A stretch of DNA of 64,000 bases, taken from NCBI GenBank assembly GCA_017590115.1, contig JAGGNK010008226.1, positions 4,571,617 to 4,635,616 on the forward strand, in the 5' to 3' direction. The position numbers were made by a program, and so were the translations under genes. Below are positions 23,010 to 37,533 of this stretch, in pieces. The notes under the pieces are model-generated. The model was not told where the DNA came from. It saw only the letters and a program-made list of their open reading frames with translations, and searched no databases. This stretch comes from Montifringilla adamsi. Taxonomy: Eukaryota; Chordata; Aves; Passeriformes; Passeridae. Each line of letters begins with the position of its first letter. Position 1 is the stretch's first letter.

Positions 23010-26000
23010 GTTCAGAGCAGTTAAGGAGAGAAAAATTCTGTTTGCTGGGACAGTGTGGGTTGGATCTCCACCATATTTTACTGTGGTAAGTAAACAGGAA
23101 AGAGGCATCTGTGTTAAACAGAAAAATCACTTAGAATAGTGATTATAATTCTGAAAAATTTTAACATTTATTAGCCAATGTAAAAACTGAAATAATTACT
23201 GCTTTGATTACTGGAGCAGCTGGCACTAGGGCAAGCACTAAAAATGTGGACCAGTGGGACAATACTTAAAAAAGCTCAATAAATTATCTTAAAACCACAA
23301 ATTTTGGAAAGGTAATTGGGATTTGTTAGTTTAAAGAACAGCAGGTTGAGCTGGCAACAGTCCCCAGGAAGGTCTGGTGGTGCTGCAAAGAGGAACCTCA
23401 GAGGTTCTGCACAGGCAGCACCAAGCAAAGCAGGGTCACTGCAACCTAAAGGATGAAAATCAGATAGAGGATATTGAAACTTTCAATATTTCAGTATTTG
23501 CAGCACAGAATCAGTCCCAGGAGCTTTGTTAGAGATGAATGCACACAGTGAGGGATCCTCTCAGGGTGGTGGATGTGTCCTTGCTCTGCTCCAGCCTGGA
23601 GCAGACAGGGGAGAAGCAACAAACATTTCTTCAAATTCCCATCCAGCCTCTACTTCCCTGCTCCTGTGCAGACACGGAGTGAGAATTCCAACAGAATTCA
23701 TGTGATTTCACCCCTTAACTCAAGCTTGCTGCCACAAATGCAGTGCACTGTCCTTCATTTATTTTCCTGTTCTACAATGCCCCATTGATTCTTCCTGGAC
23801 AATGACAATCAGATGTCACAGACAAAGGGAAATGAATGAAATCTGACACATTTATTTAAGCCTGCAGCGGACTAAATTATAAATAAATCCTGCTTTTTCT
23901 GCAGCACAAAGGTTGCAGACTGACTGTCCCTGTGGACCCTGCTCTCTCCTCACTGCTTAACAGACTTTCCAACACTTTCTTTTGTCCTGATAGCAATCTC
24001 TCAGCAGGACTTTTGGCAGACACATGTATTATGTGTCAAAACTGAAGTGGAAATAACTGATGGGAAGTACAAAAATCTGATGGGAATAGTTGTAATAAGG
24101 AAATGAATAAACATCAAAACAGTAAAACATAACCAGAAAGAATACAGCCAGAAAGCTTCTGAGCTGCTACTTGTCTGAGATCAGCAGTAAGGGCATTTTC
24201 AAAGATTGTTCTGTATTAATATAGAGAGCATTAATATATGCTGAACTCAGGCTTACATGTTAATTTAATTAATTTCCATTCTTATTTTAATGCTGTTAGA
24301 AAACAAAGCTCTCATGAGATGAGCTTTAAATGTACTATAAAATGCATATAGTAGATTAATTTCTAGAAAACTTTTATTTAGAAACCCACCGACCACAATT
24401 AGCTACATTTAGGATGAGTTACTATTATACATCTGCTCCTACCATCCATCACTTTGACTAACTTAAAAAACCCCAAATAATTTGGAAAATGCAAAAGTAA
24501 TTCAGCATTTTACACTCAGTGTGACTGAAGGTGCAGCTCTATAAATATATTGGCACAAGATGTGGCTACAATGCTTTGGGAAATGTTGGTGATTCCCTGA
24601 AAAGTGATGATTTCTGCCCTGAAAATTGCCTCCACCCTTCCAAGTGCAGACACATTAAGGCTTGAGTGGAGAGTCTGATCAGGACAGCACATAATCATGT
24701 CTGGAGGATTATCTGGGACAACCAGGATGAGAAGGAATTTAGAAACATGTGGCTGATCAGGCTGGAGCTTCAGAGTGATCACCTGGCAAAGAAATTCACA
24801 GAATCTCAAAAAGATTGATGGATGTGGACTCCACAGGAGTGATGGAACAGAAAAAGTCCCACCAACATTTCAAACCATGCTGGTGCTGGGCTGTGAGAAA
24901 AGCCTCCTTCAGGAATCCAGAATTAGCTGGAATTCTGCCTCATTCAGTCACAAAATGATGCAATGTCTGGTTATCTTTATGCAGACAACCCAAATTTCTG
25001 TGTTGCTGGTTTGGCTCCTTAATTCAGAGACAAGTTTTTGTTAAACCAAGCTGAACTCAAATAAATAGCCAGTCCTGTCTAGTCTCCATTTGCAAAAAGT
25101 CTCTTTGTTTTATTTTATTCTACTCAGAAAAGAAGTATCAATTATATTTCATGCAATCTCTTCATTAATTTGGCTGGCTGGAACTAAAACTTCATTCCAA
25201 AACAGATCCATTCCAAATCATGTATTCTGGACATGATTTTAAACTTGCAAGTTCTCTCTTCTACAGGCTGCTACCCTTTGATGGATTCTTTGATTTTGCT
25301 GTTCACTGGACACTTGGTCAATCTCCAGGATAATGAAATTCCTACAAACTAATGCAGAAATCACATTCAGAGCTATTATTTCTTATAATAATTCACAGAG
25401 ACTGGAAATAACTTTATTTTCTACACTTGCAAGTCAAACAGGCCTGCTAAAAAGCAATTACAAACTCAACATGCAGGTTCTTGAATTTACTGACACACGT
25501 TGATGCTGGACATGTGTAAGCTTCCCATTTCTTTCCAACCAAAACAAAAAATTGGCATTTTTTAGCACTGGTCACAACTCTGCATTTTCTTACCACCATT
25601 TTATGCTCATTTATCAACAGTGACAGAACAAGGCAACTTTACATTGGAGATGGACTCTCACAAACCAGCTACACACAAAAAAACTTTTATAAAATAGTTT
25701 GTGCTAAGTTAAATATCTCTAAATTCAGTAACTGTCAATTACAATATATTAAATAATATTGTAATAGTGGTGAATTTTCAGCTCCACTGAAGTCACAGGA
25801 AAAATTTACAGAACTTCATCCTCAGCCTCAGGCTCCCTTCCAAAAACAGGGATAGAGGCATCAGTCCTCAAAAATATTGCCCCAGCTTCCTTCTAAAATA
25901 ACACTAAAGTGAGTCAGATCTCAGCAAACCACAGGAGATGAACTCAGTTTGGAGTTAATCTCAGTGATGCCTGGTTTTGCTTTTTAATATAAATCCATAT

Positions 26001-28149
26001 TTGAGTTGAGCAGGAGCCAGGAGCCCAGCTTGCCATGGTGCTGCCGTCCCAGGGGAGGGCAGAAAGTCAAAGCACCATTTCAGCCTCACAGGAAATGGTC
26101 ATTTACCCCCAGTAAATGTCCTTGAGGACAACCTCAAGCTGTGCTCAGTTTTTAGGTTTGTACTTCTCTCCCTTTCCTTTTACTGCAGTCCTTAAAAGCT
26201 CCCCAAGAGAAACAGAACATCAGATAAAAGTCTAATCCAAGGCATATCAGCAACAAATACGGGCACAAAGAGATGGAGCTCTCCAGGAACTCTCAGTGGG
26301 GACATTAAGTCTGCTCCCTTGAAACAGAAACTTTAACTTCTCCAGGAGCTCAGCGAGGCCATCATTAAATGGCTTTGATAACCTTTAAGATTTCGCAATT
26401 CATAGTGAAATTCCTCAGTGCCTCTTGACTGATTTTGCATCACATAAAAAGGTTTTCTCATTTATTTTGGTTGCAAGCCATATGGGCATCACCACTTTTC
26501 AGCACACTGTGTAGGCAGAAAACGTTACGCTGTTTGACAGAGTGGTGTAAGTATTTTCTCCACAGAAAGGAATTCTTCATAATAATCTTCATGAGGATTA
26601 TTTAGTGGTTCTCCCCATGGCAGGAGGCTGAGGTAAGGCATGGACAAACCAGAAGGTAGAGTGCAAAGAAACCTCAGTACCAGGCCACAGATAAACACAC
26701 ACCAGATATGATGCTGACGTGAATGACCATTACTGCTGCAGATTGGGAGCAGATCAATACCGCACAGCCCAATTAATAAAACATAAAATGACTTTTTAAA
26801 GTTGCTATTGAAGCTGTACTATCAATAACATTGCAATATGGACTAATTTCATATCAAACAGATATGAAAAACAAAGTTAAACCTGCATTGCACTTGATTC
26901 CCCAAGTTCTTAGTCTGCTCCACATAAAAATGAATGATTAATAATAGTGGCCAAGTGTTTAAAATTAAATCAATGAATCCATGAATGACAGGAGATGCAA
27001 CCCTCCGAGGGTAAAACTGAATTTGTTTCCTTTCTGGGGGAAAACCACCCACATATCCTTGAATAAGAATCTTTGTTCAAAGGCTAACAGGAAACTCCAA
27101 GTTGATTCAAGGTAAATACCAGCCCCTGTTATCCAAGAAGATAAGAAGCACAAATGGATTGGTAATGTTACAATGTTGTAATACATTACTGAATTATACA
27201 ACAGTGTTATTTCCCCAAATTCCTCCAACTTATATGACTTAATGGGGACACAGACAACGCTCATATATGAGATAATAAAGTGCTTTCATAAAGGATCACA
27301 ACTTCCTGTGTTTCCAACAGAAGTATTTACTAAAATGTTATTAAAGATGTTAACCCATGAGCTGCTGCACCAGAAACAAAACAGTCAGTAAAAAAGCTGG
27401 AATATGGTATTTAAGTCTTCCTGTACAATTCTACAGAAAAAAAAGCACCTGCAACAAAACCCAGCAGTGGTACCTTGTCTTTTTTTTTGTTAGCATAGTT
27501 CTGAAATGTGCACTGAGAGCTGCAGGATAAACCTCCCAAGCTCTATTTCACATTAGCCATGTGCATTGAAATACCCACTCTTGTTAGACAAAGGATAAGG
27601 CTTATACCAAAAACCACTGTGCCACTTGGCTGCATATCTTTGGTATATTTATAGTGCAACTGTTCTGCTTCTTCTCTGAAGGGGAAAGTTTTCCAAAGCA
27701 CTGCATCCTCTGCCACTGAGAACCTACCACGAACCCCTACACTCACTGGGACTTCTGACACTGACTTACTGCTTTAAACAAATGAAGAATGTGCAGTGAA
27801 AATAATTCCTTCCTGTTTTTTAAACATACTGCTGAAATAAAATGGTATCATGCTGGAAAGTAATAGCACATTTCAGTCCTCTTGCAAGATTTTAGGAGCA
27901 TACAAATGCGAGCACAAATTTCACAGCAATTTTTAACAACAGATATCCAAGGTGCTATTTGAAAACATCTGTAACTTAATGATTCTTAATCTAGATTTAG
28001 TCAACCTTCATCTCTACAAAAAAAAAAAAACAAAAACACACCTGTTTTTCATTTTGCTTAGATACTTAGAATTATTCATAATGCATAGAAAGGCTAGAAC
28101 TACTTAATTAAAATATACTGCAAGCGTGTTTTTCTAAACTTATATTGCT
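23010..28149. other. Intergenic, AT-rich, no gene; possible conserved patches
   Basis: No exon, RNA gene or recognised transposon. AT-rich non-repetitive blocks at about 24190-24420 (TTAATTTAATTAATTT and GACCACAATTAGC words), 26370-26530 and 26740-26870 (CCCAATTAATAAAAC, ATTGCAAT) look like possible regulatory elements but are unproven. An A-run lies at 28019-28031. Confidence 0.4.
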
Positions 28150-28335
28150 AAAGCCTTGCTGTACTGTAAGATTTATTGGAGTTGGCCTTTACAGTACCAT
28201 GTATTGACACAAGCCTGGCTATATACCTGTGTTTCAGCCTGTCTGAGTGGGCACACCAGCACACGACTATGGTACAGATCACCCAGCGGCAGTGCAATGA
28301 AATGTGGAGACATTGAAATGCCATCTCGTGGGCTT
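28150..28335 (-). other. ATE1: ATE1 proximal 3' UTR (predicted)
   Basis: This is the stretch between the ATE1 stop codon and the first canonical poly(A) signal on the minus strand. It is unique sequence with no repeat. The 3' end is set only by the AATAAA at 28177-28172 and is a prediction; longer transcripts ending further down are possible, because vertebrate ATE1 transcripts can carry long 3' UTRs. Confidence 0.55.
28172..28177 (-). promoter_or_regulatory. ATE1: Candidate ATE1 poly(A) signal AATAAA
   Basis: TTTATT on the plus strand reads AATAAA on the minus strand, about 160 nt after the ATE1 stop codon. It is the first canonical hexamer downstream of the stop. No strong GU-rich downstream element is obvious, so use of the site is uncertain. 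Confidence 0.5.
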
Positions 28336-28626
<291 letters not shown>

Positions 28627-30997
28627 TCATCTGCAGATGGAAGCTGAGCTGTGCTGCAGAGCGTTCTTGGATTGTGGCTGACATCAAACCCAGGCTGCAA
28701 AGGAACTGTGTCTACAGCGTGTGGAGAGGTAAATCCTGCATCACACGATGCTAATGGTGATGGATGGCATTTCTGAAAACACCTCTACTGCTGTATTTAA
28801 AAATTCACATTCATTTAGTGCTCCTGGAACCAGAAGTCAAACTCTATCTGGGGAAAACTCAAACGGAACTGACCAGGGGAGACTTGTCATTACAGAACCC
28901 CTCAAAACCCACCACACCAGCTGGGACAAAGGCACTAAAACCAGTAAGAAGCCTCAGGTTGCTTCCTTAGGCAAGCATCAGGCAATATACCACCTTCCCA
29001 GGTGAAACTCCCTGGCCCTCCAGCCCCAGTCTGCTTTTCCCTCAGTTATTTGGTTCTGTGTTTCACTCTAGGGGTTACATGTCCTTACTTAAGTCTGATC
29101 CCTGAGCTCTGTAGATCAACAGGGTGAGCAGTGCCAGCACTCCCTGGGTGGGTACAACACAATTCCTCTTCAAAGATACACACACCACAATTAAACCTTA
29201 TTTCCTTCACATACAGACCCCTTGTGCCTTAATTTATCCAGAATCATACACATAAGAGTGTCGCTGAACAAGTTAAAACTTCCTTATTTTTATGAATCCC
29301 ACTGATGCTCCTACTGCTTAACAATTTTTATGTTATATAGCTGCTGTGTGTCAGAAAAATTTGCACTACAGTGCTAGGAAACTCTTTAAAGAAACTCAGA
29401 GAACATGCCACACATCTGAGGCCATTGCTGGATAAATTAGTAAAATTATTATGAAATAGTGGGAAAAGAAATATTGGACTTCTCGGAACTTTAGGTTCAA
29501 ACAGTCAACCAAGAAGAGTCAACCTAGAATCTGAAACATGAGTTTGAGAATAGAACCATATAAATTCCAGCAATAAGAGAAATGCTACTGGAATGTCAGT
29601 ATTTTGGGACATGAACTATGCAAAGTCTTCCTTTTGGACCTTCTTTCTGCTTTTAATTAATGCTTCTTCATGTTTTAAAGGAGGCCATGAAACTCTCTTC
29701 TGTGCAAGACATTCTGAAGAACCTGCTCCTGTTCATCCACAGAAATGGTCTACAAACTTTTTTTCCTGCAGATTGCCTGAATTTAGTATGTGAAACTTAA
29801 TGAAGGCTGCTTTACCAAGTTTGAAATGACTTCATTACTTTTATCTGTGTTTTGATTCCTGACATGAAAGCACAATGTGTTTCTTAAGACTTAACTGGGA
29901 AAACATGGTTTGAAGGAAGAAAATCTGAGTAGTACTTGCTAAGATTGTGTTCCCCACTAATTATTGTTGGCAATTGCTTTAGATAAACACCAAGTCAAAA
30001 ACACTTTATGGCTTTCTCCCTCTCTTTGAAATCCATCAGGTTTTTGATGTGTGGCCAACACCTCCCTGATATCCCAATAAGTTGGTTTTACCACCAGCCC
30101 TTCTTCCTCTTCTGTTACATCCTCCTCCTTGCTGAGAGTTCACCAAGGAAAAAATCTGCAAGTTTAGCTTCTGGAGGTGACACAAGTGTAAAGTTATTTT
30201 AACTTCTTAAATTGGAAAGTTTCTATTTACTGCACCTCTAGACTGACTCCCAGTCTGTGCCCTGGGATGGATTCAGGCCAAGCTGAGCCCTCACAGCTCC
30301 GTGCCAAAAGCACTTTAGAGCTGGTCCCTACTCCCTGTTTGATACTCACTGATTTCAAATATTCCCAAGGCCTGATGCTCTGGGTGAGTTCATCTTCTGG
30401 CTTGCAGTGCTGCTGGCCCCAGATCTGATTTCTTTGAGAGACTAAAGCTACTGTACCTTGGTTTCACTGCAGCCTTCCTGGCTCAGCTGAACTCTGTTCT
30501 TGCTGCTCAGCATTTGTGCCCTTCCTCCACTTTTACTCCTTGCAATGAAAAATAACATTCCAAATTTCTACAATGATTACCTGTTCTTCCACTGACTCCC
30601 CTCAAAATCAAAGCTTTAATAACAAAATAACCTTCTGTAAAAGTACTTAAATGTATGTAACTTAAACTCCATCTGTAAAAGAAACCTTTTATTGAGATGT
30701 TAATAAAACAATGTCAGGTACATAGTTAAGCTTTTAGAGATGGCAAGGAGGAACTTTTGTCACTATCATAACAAATCTCAAAGTCAGAACTCATCCACCT
30801 TTCACTTGCTGCTGGTCTGGAGGCAACATCAAGGGAATTCAGGAAACCATTCCCTTTAAACACCATTTAAATATAAGCAGAATAAATTTAAAATAATTTA
30901 ATGGAAAATAAAAGCAGATTGGGCTCTGGCACACTTTAACAAAGAAGTTACTCTCCCAGTAAGAAAAATTAAATATCTGTTCCTGCTGAGTGGCACA

Positions 30998-31043
30998 TGG
31001 TAAGATTTGCTCTCTATTCATGGCAAGATTTGCTCTCTATTCA
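30998..31043 (+). repeat. Tandem duplication, 23-bp unit x2
   Basis: TGGYAAGATTTGCTCTCTAT plus TCA is repeated twice head to tail with one T/C difference, inside the last ATE1 intron. The near-identity suggests a recent event. Confidence 0.95.
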
Positions 31044-34000
31044 AACAGGCCTTCCCTGTGTGGCTGATGCTGGGATACAGCAGCAATCACAATCAAAACA
31101 AGACCAAATGCTTTATTACAACTAGTTCCTTGCTGAAAATAAGGAAAAAACCATCCTTCTATTTCCAACCTTTGGTGAAGAAATTTTATTTAGTGACTTA
31201 CATTTCTGGGAAGACCCTAACTGATCAGATAGTGGAACAGTATTAGGGCAATTTTAGTCATTTCTGTAATCACTGAATACAGTGCTGTTACCACTAAAAA
31301 GTTTTTTCAAAGTGCTTATTTTTTTCCTCCTCACACTTTGTCATTTTTCACCTCCTGAGCTGTTGATTTATTACAGTCTACAAAAGAGACACTGTCATTT
31401 GACACAAAAAATATACAAGGTTTCATCCCTTAATTCAGTTACATCTATCAGTATAGTCTGGATGCTAGATACACAAAATACAGAGCAATCAATTATGTAG
31501 ATTGAAAATTCCTGTAATTTTAGAGAACTGGGCAACTGCAGCTGCCAACTGAAAACAGAAATATTATCCTTTAAGTCTCAGAGCTAAAAATACAGGTGAA
31601 TTCTTATTGAATAAATTACCTGTCACTTCTTTGTTTTTCTCCCCTATACTCCTAAAGCAGCGAATTATTTATGCTGCAGTTGTCTATTGAAATTTGAATA
31701 TAGGAGAGATTTCACTTCTAATTCAACCTTGCCACTGTGACCCCATAAAGACTGCACAGAGGTGTTAAAAAGTTCTGTTCCCAGCCCCATACCACTGTTA
31801 AATGGAATCCACACATGGAGGATTTCCTTTCTGAAAACACAAAGGGTATCAGACACGTTGCTAAGTGCCAGCAGAAAACAAAGCAAGGAGCAGGAGTGAC
31901 CCAAAGCCTCTCGTGCAATGGGGTGTCTTGGCAGGCTCTGGTCTGAGTTCTGACCCAGCTCACTCACCCACCTGCACCCAAAGGGCAGCCTCAGGCTGCA
32001 CTCACCCAAAAAAAGGCTCCCACACTCCAGGGATGAGGAGGAACGTGAGGAGCAGGAAGCCCGACCAGCTCCTGGACAGTCCAGTCCTTATTTCTTTGCA
32101 CAACCCAGATCAGCTTCCCCCTAAAACTACAACCTCCCTCCCAAGCCAAAACATCATTTTCTAATGCTGATAAGCATTCCTGCTGAAATAGCAGCACGAA
32201 ATAAGGAGGAGTGATTTCACCTTTTTTATTCACAGCAATAGAAAGCTGGACAGCAGTGTGCTTTTTAAAGAAATCCAGAATTTCATGGTCTTTTTCTAAC
32301 AGCTCAGGGGTGGATTAGCATTTTTCTAACGTTATTTGTGGAAGCCCACATCCAAATATTTTTATTCTTCACATGCATTAAGCTTTATTATTACTCCCTA
32401 ATATAAGCTGAAGTGCAAACCAGCTCCATCTGGTCAGAAAGCTGGGTAAGCTCGTGCAAAGCTGGACAAGTGAGACTTGGAGTGCAGTGAGCTCTGCAAG
32501 AGCCTGAGAGCCAACGCCATGCTGAAAAAAAAGGGTGATGGCTCAAAGTTTCTGCAGAAAACTATTACTAAATCAGCTTTTTGGTGGTTTTGATCAACAG
32601 TGGTGTGGAAGGGCAGCCTGAGCTGCAGCATCCTGGGCTGCTCCTCTTTAGAGCCATGGCACTTATTCCCTCCTCCCCATGGACAGACTCCTCACAAAAA
32701 TGGCATTTTTTAATTTCTCAGGGGTATAATCTAGAGATGGAAGCAGTCTAACTTTCCTTTAAAGTGCTTTTTTCCACTTACAGGAAAACAAGTCAAGAAA
32801 TAATTAAAAGTAAAGTGACAAATGTATTGACTTTCCTATTTTCTAAATAGGAGAAAGGACAACTGCCAATTTCCAAAACAACCCACATTAGTCACAGGAA
32901 AACATTTCCTATATTTTCTGTACAGAATGGACTCAGAATTAGCAAGAAGCCTAACTGAGGACTGACATTTATAACTCACAAAAACAAATGTGGTACTCCT
33001 GCTAAACGCTGAAATGATTCTGTTTCTGATCATAAGTTTAATTTTCTTTAAATGCTCCTTCAACTCCCTAGAATCATGAAAGTATTTGGCCATTATCACT
33101 TTGTAATTCTGCATCCATACTACACAGAGAACCTGGATTTTTTTCCCACCATAACAGGATAAAATAGTGAAAGAAAGAAAGGAAAAGGCAAAGAACCAAC
33201 CTAATTCAAAAATGAAAATATTTAAATCTGTGTCATTAACTGAAACCTGTGATTCACTTTAAAAGTAGACAATGAAGGAAACTCACGCTATAAATTAAAA
33301 TTCCATTTTGTTTAAAAATGGAATCTCAAAAGAATTATTTTACCTCTAAGCATTAAATCCACAGAACAAAAAGTCTGAAGATAAGCACTTGACAACTGCT
33401 GCATTTCCAGCCCAGGGATGTGCTGGGGTTTTGATTTTGTTTCATGTTGCTTGTGGTTTTTAATTTTCAGTTTTGAAGCACTTAGGATTTGCATTGTTTT
33501 TAAAGATGAACAGAATGTTCCTATTTTTACAGTCAAATTAAAAAAAATAAAATTCAATTTACAAGGAGATTAAAAGTTTCATGATACTCAAGCTTTCAAA
33601 CTGGGTGTAAAAATGACAAAAGAAGCACCATCCCTTGCTGGTTACACTATGGTGATGTTAATTTATATGAGGAACACTACAGCCTTGTTGAATTTTTTTT
33701 TTAAATAAAAGCTACATCTGGTTTACATGACCTTGTCACAGTTAATGATCAATGATTTTAAAACAAAGAAACTGCAAAAGGAAGAAACGCATTAACTTTT
33801 CAAATTTTATGACTGAAACATAGGAGATATTAATTACTGGAAATCAAAAATTATTGCACCGCAATCAGAAGGCAAATCTTTCTGACCTTTGAATTTAAGC
33901 TAATTTTTTACCCAATTTAAAGCATAATTTCTTTTGTTAACCAGCAAAGTATAGGATGTCACCCTCAAAAACATAAGGGCCAATCAGCAATACCCATTAA

Positions 34001-34500
34001 TAGTCATATTTATATAAAACAGTGAGCTGAAATGTGCTTTTTCTCATATTTCTTCTTTCAAACTAGACTCATACATTAAGGAATATTAAAGACCCCTATG
34101 CCTTGGGGTACAAAAATACTAACTCAAACCAAAATAAGAGTACAGCTAAAATGAAGCATAAACAACAACACACAAAAATCCAATGAAAAGAATTCTTAAT
34201 TAAAAGCAGAATGCACAAGTCACAAAGGAAGTACAGTAAAATGCTCAGGATATTCTCAATCAGCCAAATCTCTGCAGTTACTCTAACGAAAAATAGGAAC
34301 TTTTGAAACCACTGTTTAAAAAGAACGTGTTTGTAAAGCGGGAAAACGCACCTTTATCAAAACATTAACATCCTTAAAACAGGGGAATTACAGTTTTACA
34401 GGTACAGGCATCCTTCAAATGGGAAAAGACAGGAAGCTGCAAGGAGGAGAAATCCTGGAGGCATCTTCCAACCCAAATTTTGGGCTTTGTGCCTGAACCC

Positions 34501-34561
34501 CTCCGAGTGGTTCCACGGCGAGGAGCGGCAGGCGGATCGCGCTCGCCCCGCTGTGCCACGG
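34501..34561. other. Compact CpG cluster in ATE1 intron
   Basis: About ten CpG dinucleotides fall within 61 bp, including GGCGGATCGCGCTCGCCCCG, inside an otherwise CpG-poor, AT-rich intron. It could be a small CpG island, a regulatory element or a recent insertion. There is no coding evidence. Confidence 0.5.
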
Positions 34562-34896
34562 AAACAATAACTCATTGTGCTGGGACTCCCGTTATTCCTG
34601 CAGAAAGCAGGAGCAGGGGCCACTGGAAAACCTTTCCTGTGCATGCAGCAGCTCACAGAAGCTCGGGGCTCAGCTGTAATTCACAGCTTCTGCCTTACCT
34701 GGAAACAATTCCTGCCCAGCACTAAAATCCAACTGCACGTGCTTGAAGGAGATGCACGTAAAATAACATGTATAAAACTCACGGTTTATTTGAGGAGCTC
34801 TCATATAATACAATTATTCTTGCCTACTTCAATATATTATCCTGAAAAAAGGTGACTGGAAAATGTCTACTGAAGGGCAAGATTTAAATGACAGAA

Positions 34897-35153
34897 GCAC
34901 AGAATCATTCCGGTTGGAAAAGCTCTCAAAGACCATCAAGTCCATCCATGAACCCAGCACTGCCAAACGCACCAATCCATGTCCCCAAGTGCCACATCCA
35001 CACAGCTTTTAAAACCCTCCAGGAACTGTGACTCCAAGGCTGCCCTGGGCAGCTGTTCCAGGGCTGGACAACCCTTTTCATGAAGAAATTTCTTCTAATA
35101 TCCAACCAAAACCTCCCCTGGTACAACCTGGTGCTGTTTCCTCTTCTCCTACC
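34897..35153 (-). mobile_element. CR1 LINE 3' fragment, about 257 bp
   Basis: The plus strand reads CACAGAATCATTCCGGTTGG, AAGACCATCAAGTCCATCCA, CCCCAAGTGCCACATCCACA, the CTCCAGGAACTGTGACTCCA block, CATGAAGAAATTTCTTC and a CCTCTTCTCCTACC end. It is antisense, the same type as 17668-18130, and lies in sense relation to ATE1 transcription. Confidence 0.95.
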
Positions 35154-36324
35154 AAGGACTGATAGTGATTGATATTCCTCCAAGGATTTGCTTTTTAGGT
35201 ATGCACTGCAAAAAGCCCTAGTAGTACCTGGGAAAATGTTAGTTAAATGGGACTGAACACCTCCCATTTGAAAACAGCATCCAGCACCTCCAAAGTCAAG
35301 ATACTATGACAACAACAAAAAAAGAGATATAATCTAGTCAATGGCAAGCTGACAAAGATAACTTCTTTGCTTTTGGATGTTCTTCCAGAGGACAAAATGA
35401 AGTAGTCACTTCAAAAGAAGCTGAATCTTTAACTGTTCTTCATGACTTCCAATACGAGAAATCAGAATGTGAACTGCCAATGAAGAATACTAACTGCACA
35501 CCCAGGGCACTTCGGGTTTGGGCTTTTTTTTCTATTTTAACTACATTTTTTGGTTATCTAACCAACTTCCAGCCGTCCAGTTTAAGTGCACTGTGCAGAC
35601 AAGGGCCCAAAGCAGAACCACAGCACAGGTACAGCTCTGTTTTGAAGGCTGGGGCACTGTGAGATGTTCTCACATCCCTGTGATTCTCTCATTCCTGTGC
35701 ATGCTCTCCCTAACCATGGTTTCCTGACTGCAGCTCCAGGCTCTCAGCAGCCTGCACAAGGTATTTTTGCAGATCAGAACCAGCAAAGTCAAAGCTTTAC
35801 AGGCTTATTCATGGCCTGATCCATTTTTGATGGACCCCCGAGGCATTTCTAACGCCCAGCTCTGATTCTGGGGAGTTTTATTTGCTCTGAGTCAGCACTG
35901 GGGAACCTCACCGAGCTTTCTGCTGCATCAGATGTGTGTCCTCCACACTTCTCAGAACCTTTGTTAGCTGAGCTTTTCTGTTCCTTGAAGTATCCAAGTT
36001 ATTTAAAAGAATGCAGGAATGTTCTGCATTTTGAGTTCTTAATTTCTCTTCAGAGACAGAAGGGGAAATCACAGTGAAAATCCAACAAGCACTTGGAAAC
36101 AGCACATGAAAGCAACTCTAAGTCACTGGCTAGCAGGGAATGGAAACTGCACAGGTATCTTTGCACAGACTTTAGCATGGGACCTGTCATCTCAGGAACA
36201 TAATCAAAGTGACTGTTACTGGTGGGAGAGACACATCAAACACATTATTAGATCTGTGAATTACTGGTTGAGAATAGTAATGCATCTTAAATGGGAAAGA
36301 TGAGGGATGGTGATGATGGTGGAG

Positions 36325-36604
36325 ATGACAGGACAAGGGGGAATGGCTTAAAGCTGCAGGAGGCTTGGATGTAGATGGGATAATGGGAAGGAATTGTTCC
36401 CTGGGAGGGTGGGAGGCCCTGGCACAGGGTGCCCAGAGCAGCTGTGGCTGCCCCTGGATCCCTGGCAGTGCCCAAGGCCAGGCTGGACAGGGCTTGGAGC
36501 AGCCTGGGACAGTGGAAGGTGTCCCTGCCATGGCAGGGGTGGCACTGGGTGGGATTTAAGGTCCCTTCCAACCCAGACCATTCATGACACCGTTCTTCTA
36601 TGAA
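36325..36604 (+). mobile_element. CR1 LINE 3' fragment, about 280 bp
   Basis: Sense copy: GACAGGACAAGGGGGAATGG, GGGAAGGAATTGTTCCCTG, TGCCCAAGGCCAGGCTGG, GGTGTCCCTGCCATGGCAGG, and TTAAGGTCCCTTCCAACCCA before the degraded terminal repeat. It is very similar to the antisense copy at 13181-13558, and antisense to ATE1 transcription. Confidence 0.96.
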
Positions 36605-37516
36605 AAGCCAGTACAAAAGACAAACTTCAGAGATAACGCTTTAAGGAGTTACAGCTCCAAAACAATGGCAAGAAAATGGGAAAAATCTGAAGGAGCAAAA
36701 GAGTTAAATACTATTTATTAACATATCTGAACTGCATAGAAGTGAACGTGGCAGAAAGGAGCAAGAGGATCTTTCAAGAGGAAAGGCAAAGTCCTCATTA
36801 AGACTGACATGTGAGGAGGAAAAAAACCAGAGACAACAGTCAAGCTGAGAATTACAAATGCAAACATTACCATGAAATAGGAAAAATTGAAGCAATTGGC
36901 AGTAGCTTATCAGCTAAATAAATCAGATTACAGCAATCAATTCGCTGGCTAAATTAATTAAAACATGGAATCAATTACATTCCACGTGAGGAGCTGGGAT
37001 GATGTCACCAGAGCAGGGAGTGAACGAGGATCATTCCAGAAGGTCTGACCCTGGCACAGGTTTCCCTGGTGGATGTTGGAGTGTGGCTCAGCACATGCCT
37101 GTGGTGTCCCTTGCATGGCTGCTCTGTGCCTGGGCCTAATTACAGCTGTTAACTTTTATCACATTTGGAAACCAGTCCCACACGCTCATTGTCCTCAGCA
37201 CAAAATAAATCTGCACAATCACTCTACTTGTCCCACATTATTGAACTTTTAATTTCTACTCTTGTGCTCCTAACACCTTCTGCATATGGAAAATGATTCC
37301 TACAGGATTTGGCAGTCCTTGCCCTTCCCCACATTCCCCTGAATCTTCACCAAAAAAAAAAAAGTTAAAGCAGAATTATTCTGCTGGAAAATCAAATATC
37401 ACAACGTTCAAAAGGTGCAAGAGTCCCTTGAACATAAACCCATCTAAGAATCATCTCTTCAATGCAAAGGGAAGTGAAGTATGCCAAGATATCTTTATTT
37501 TTCAGGGAAAGTCCTC

Positions 37517-37533
37517 AAAAAAAAAAAAAAAAA
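37517..37533 (+). repeat. (A)17 homopolymer
   Basis: Uninterrupted A-run in the ATE1 intron; no retrocopy signature around it. Confidence 0.9.
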
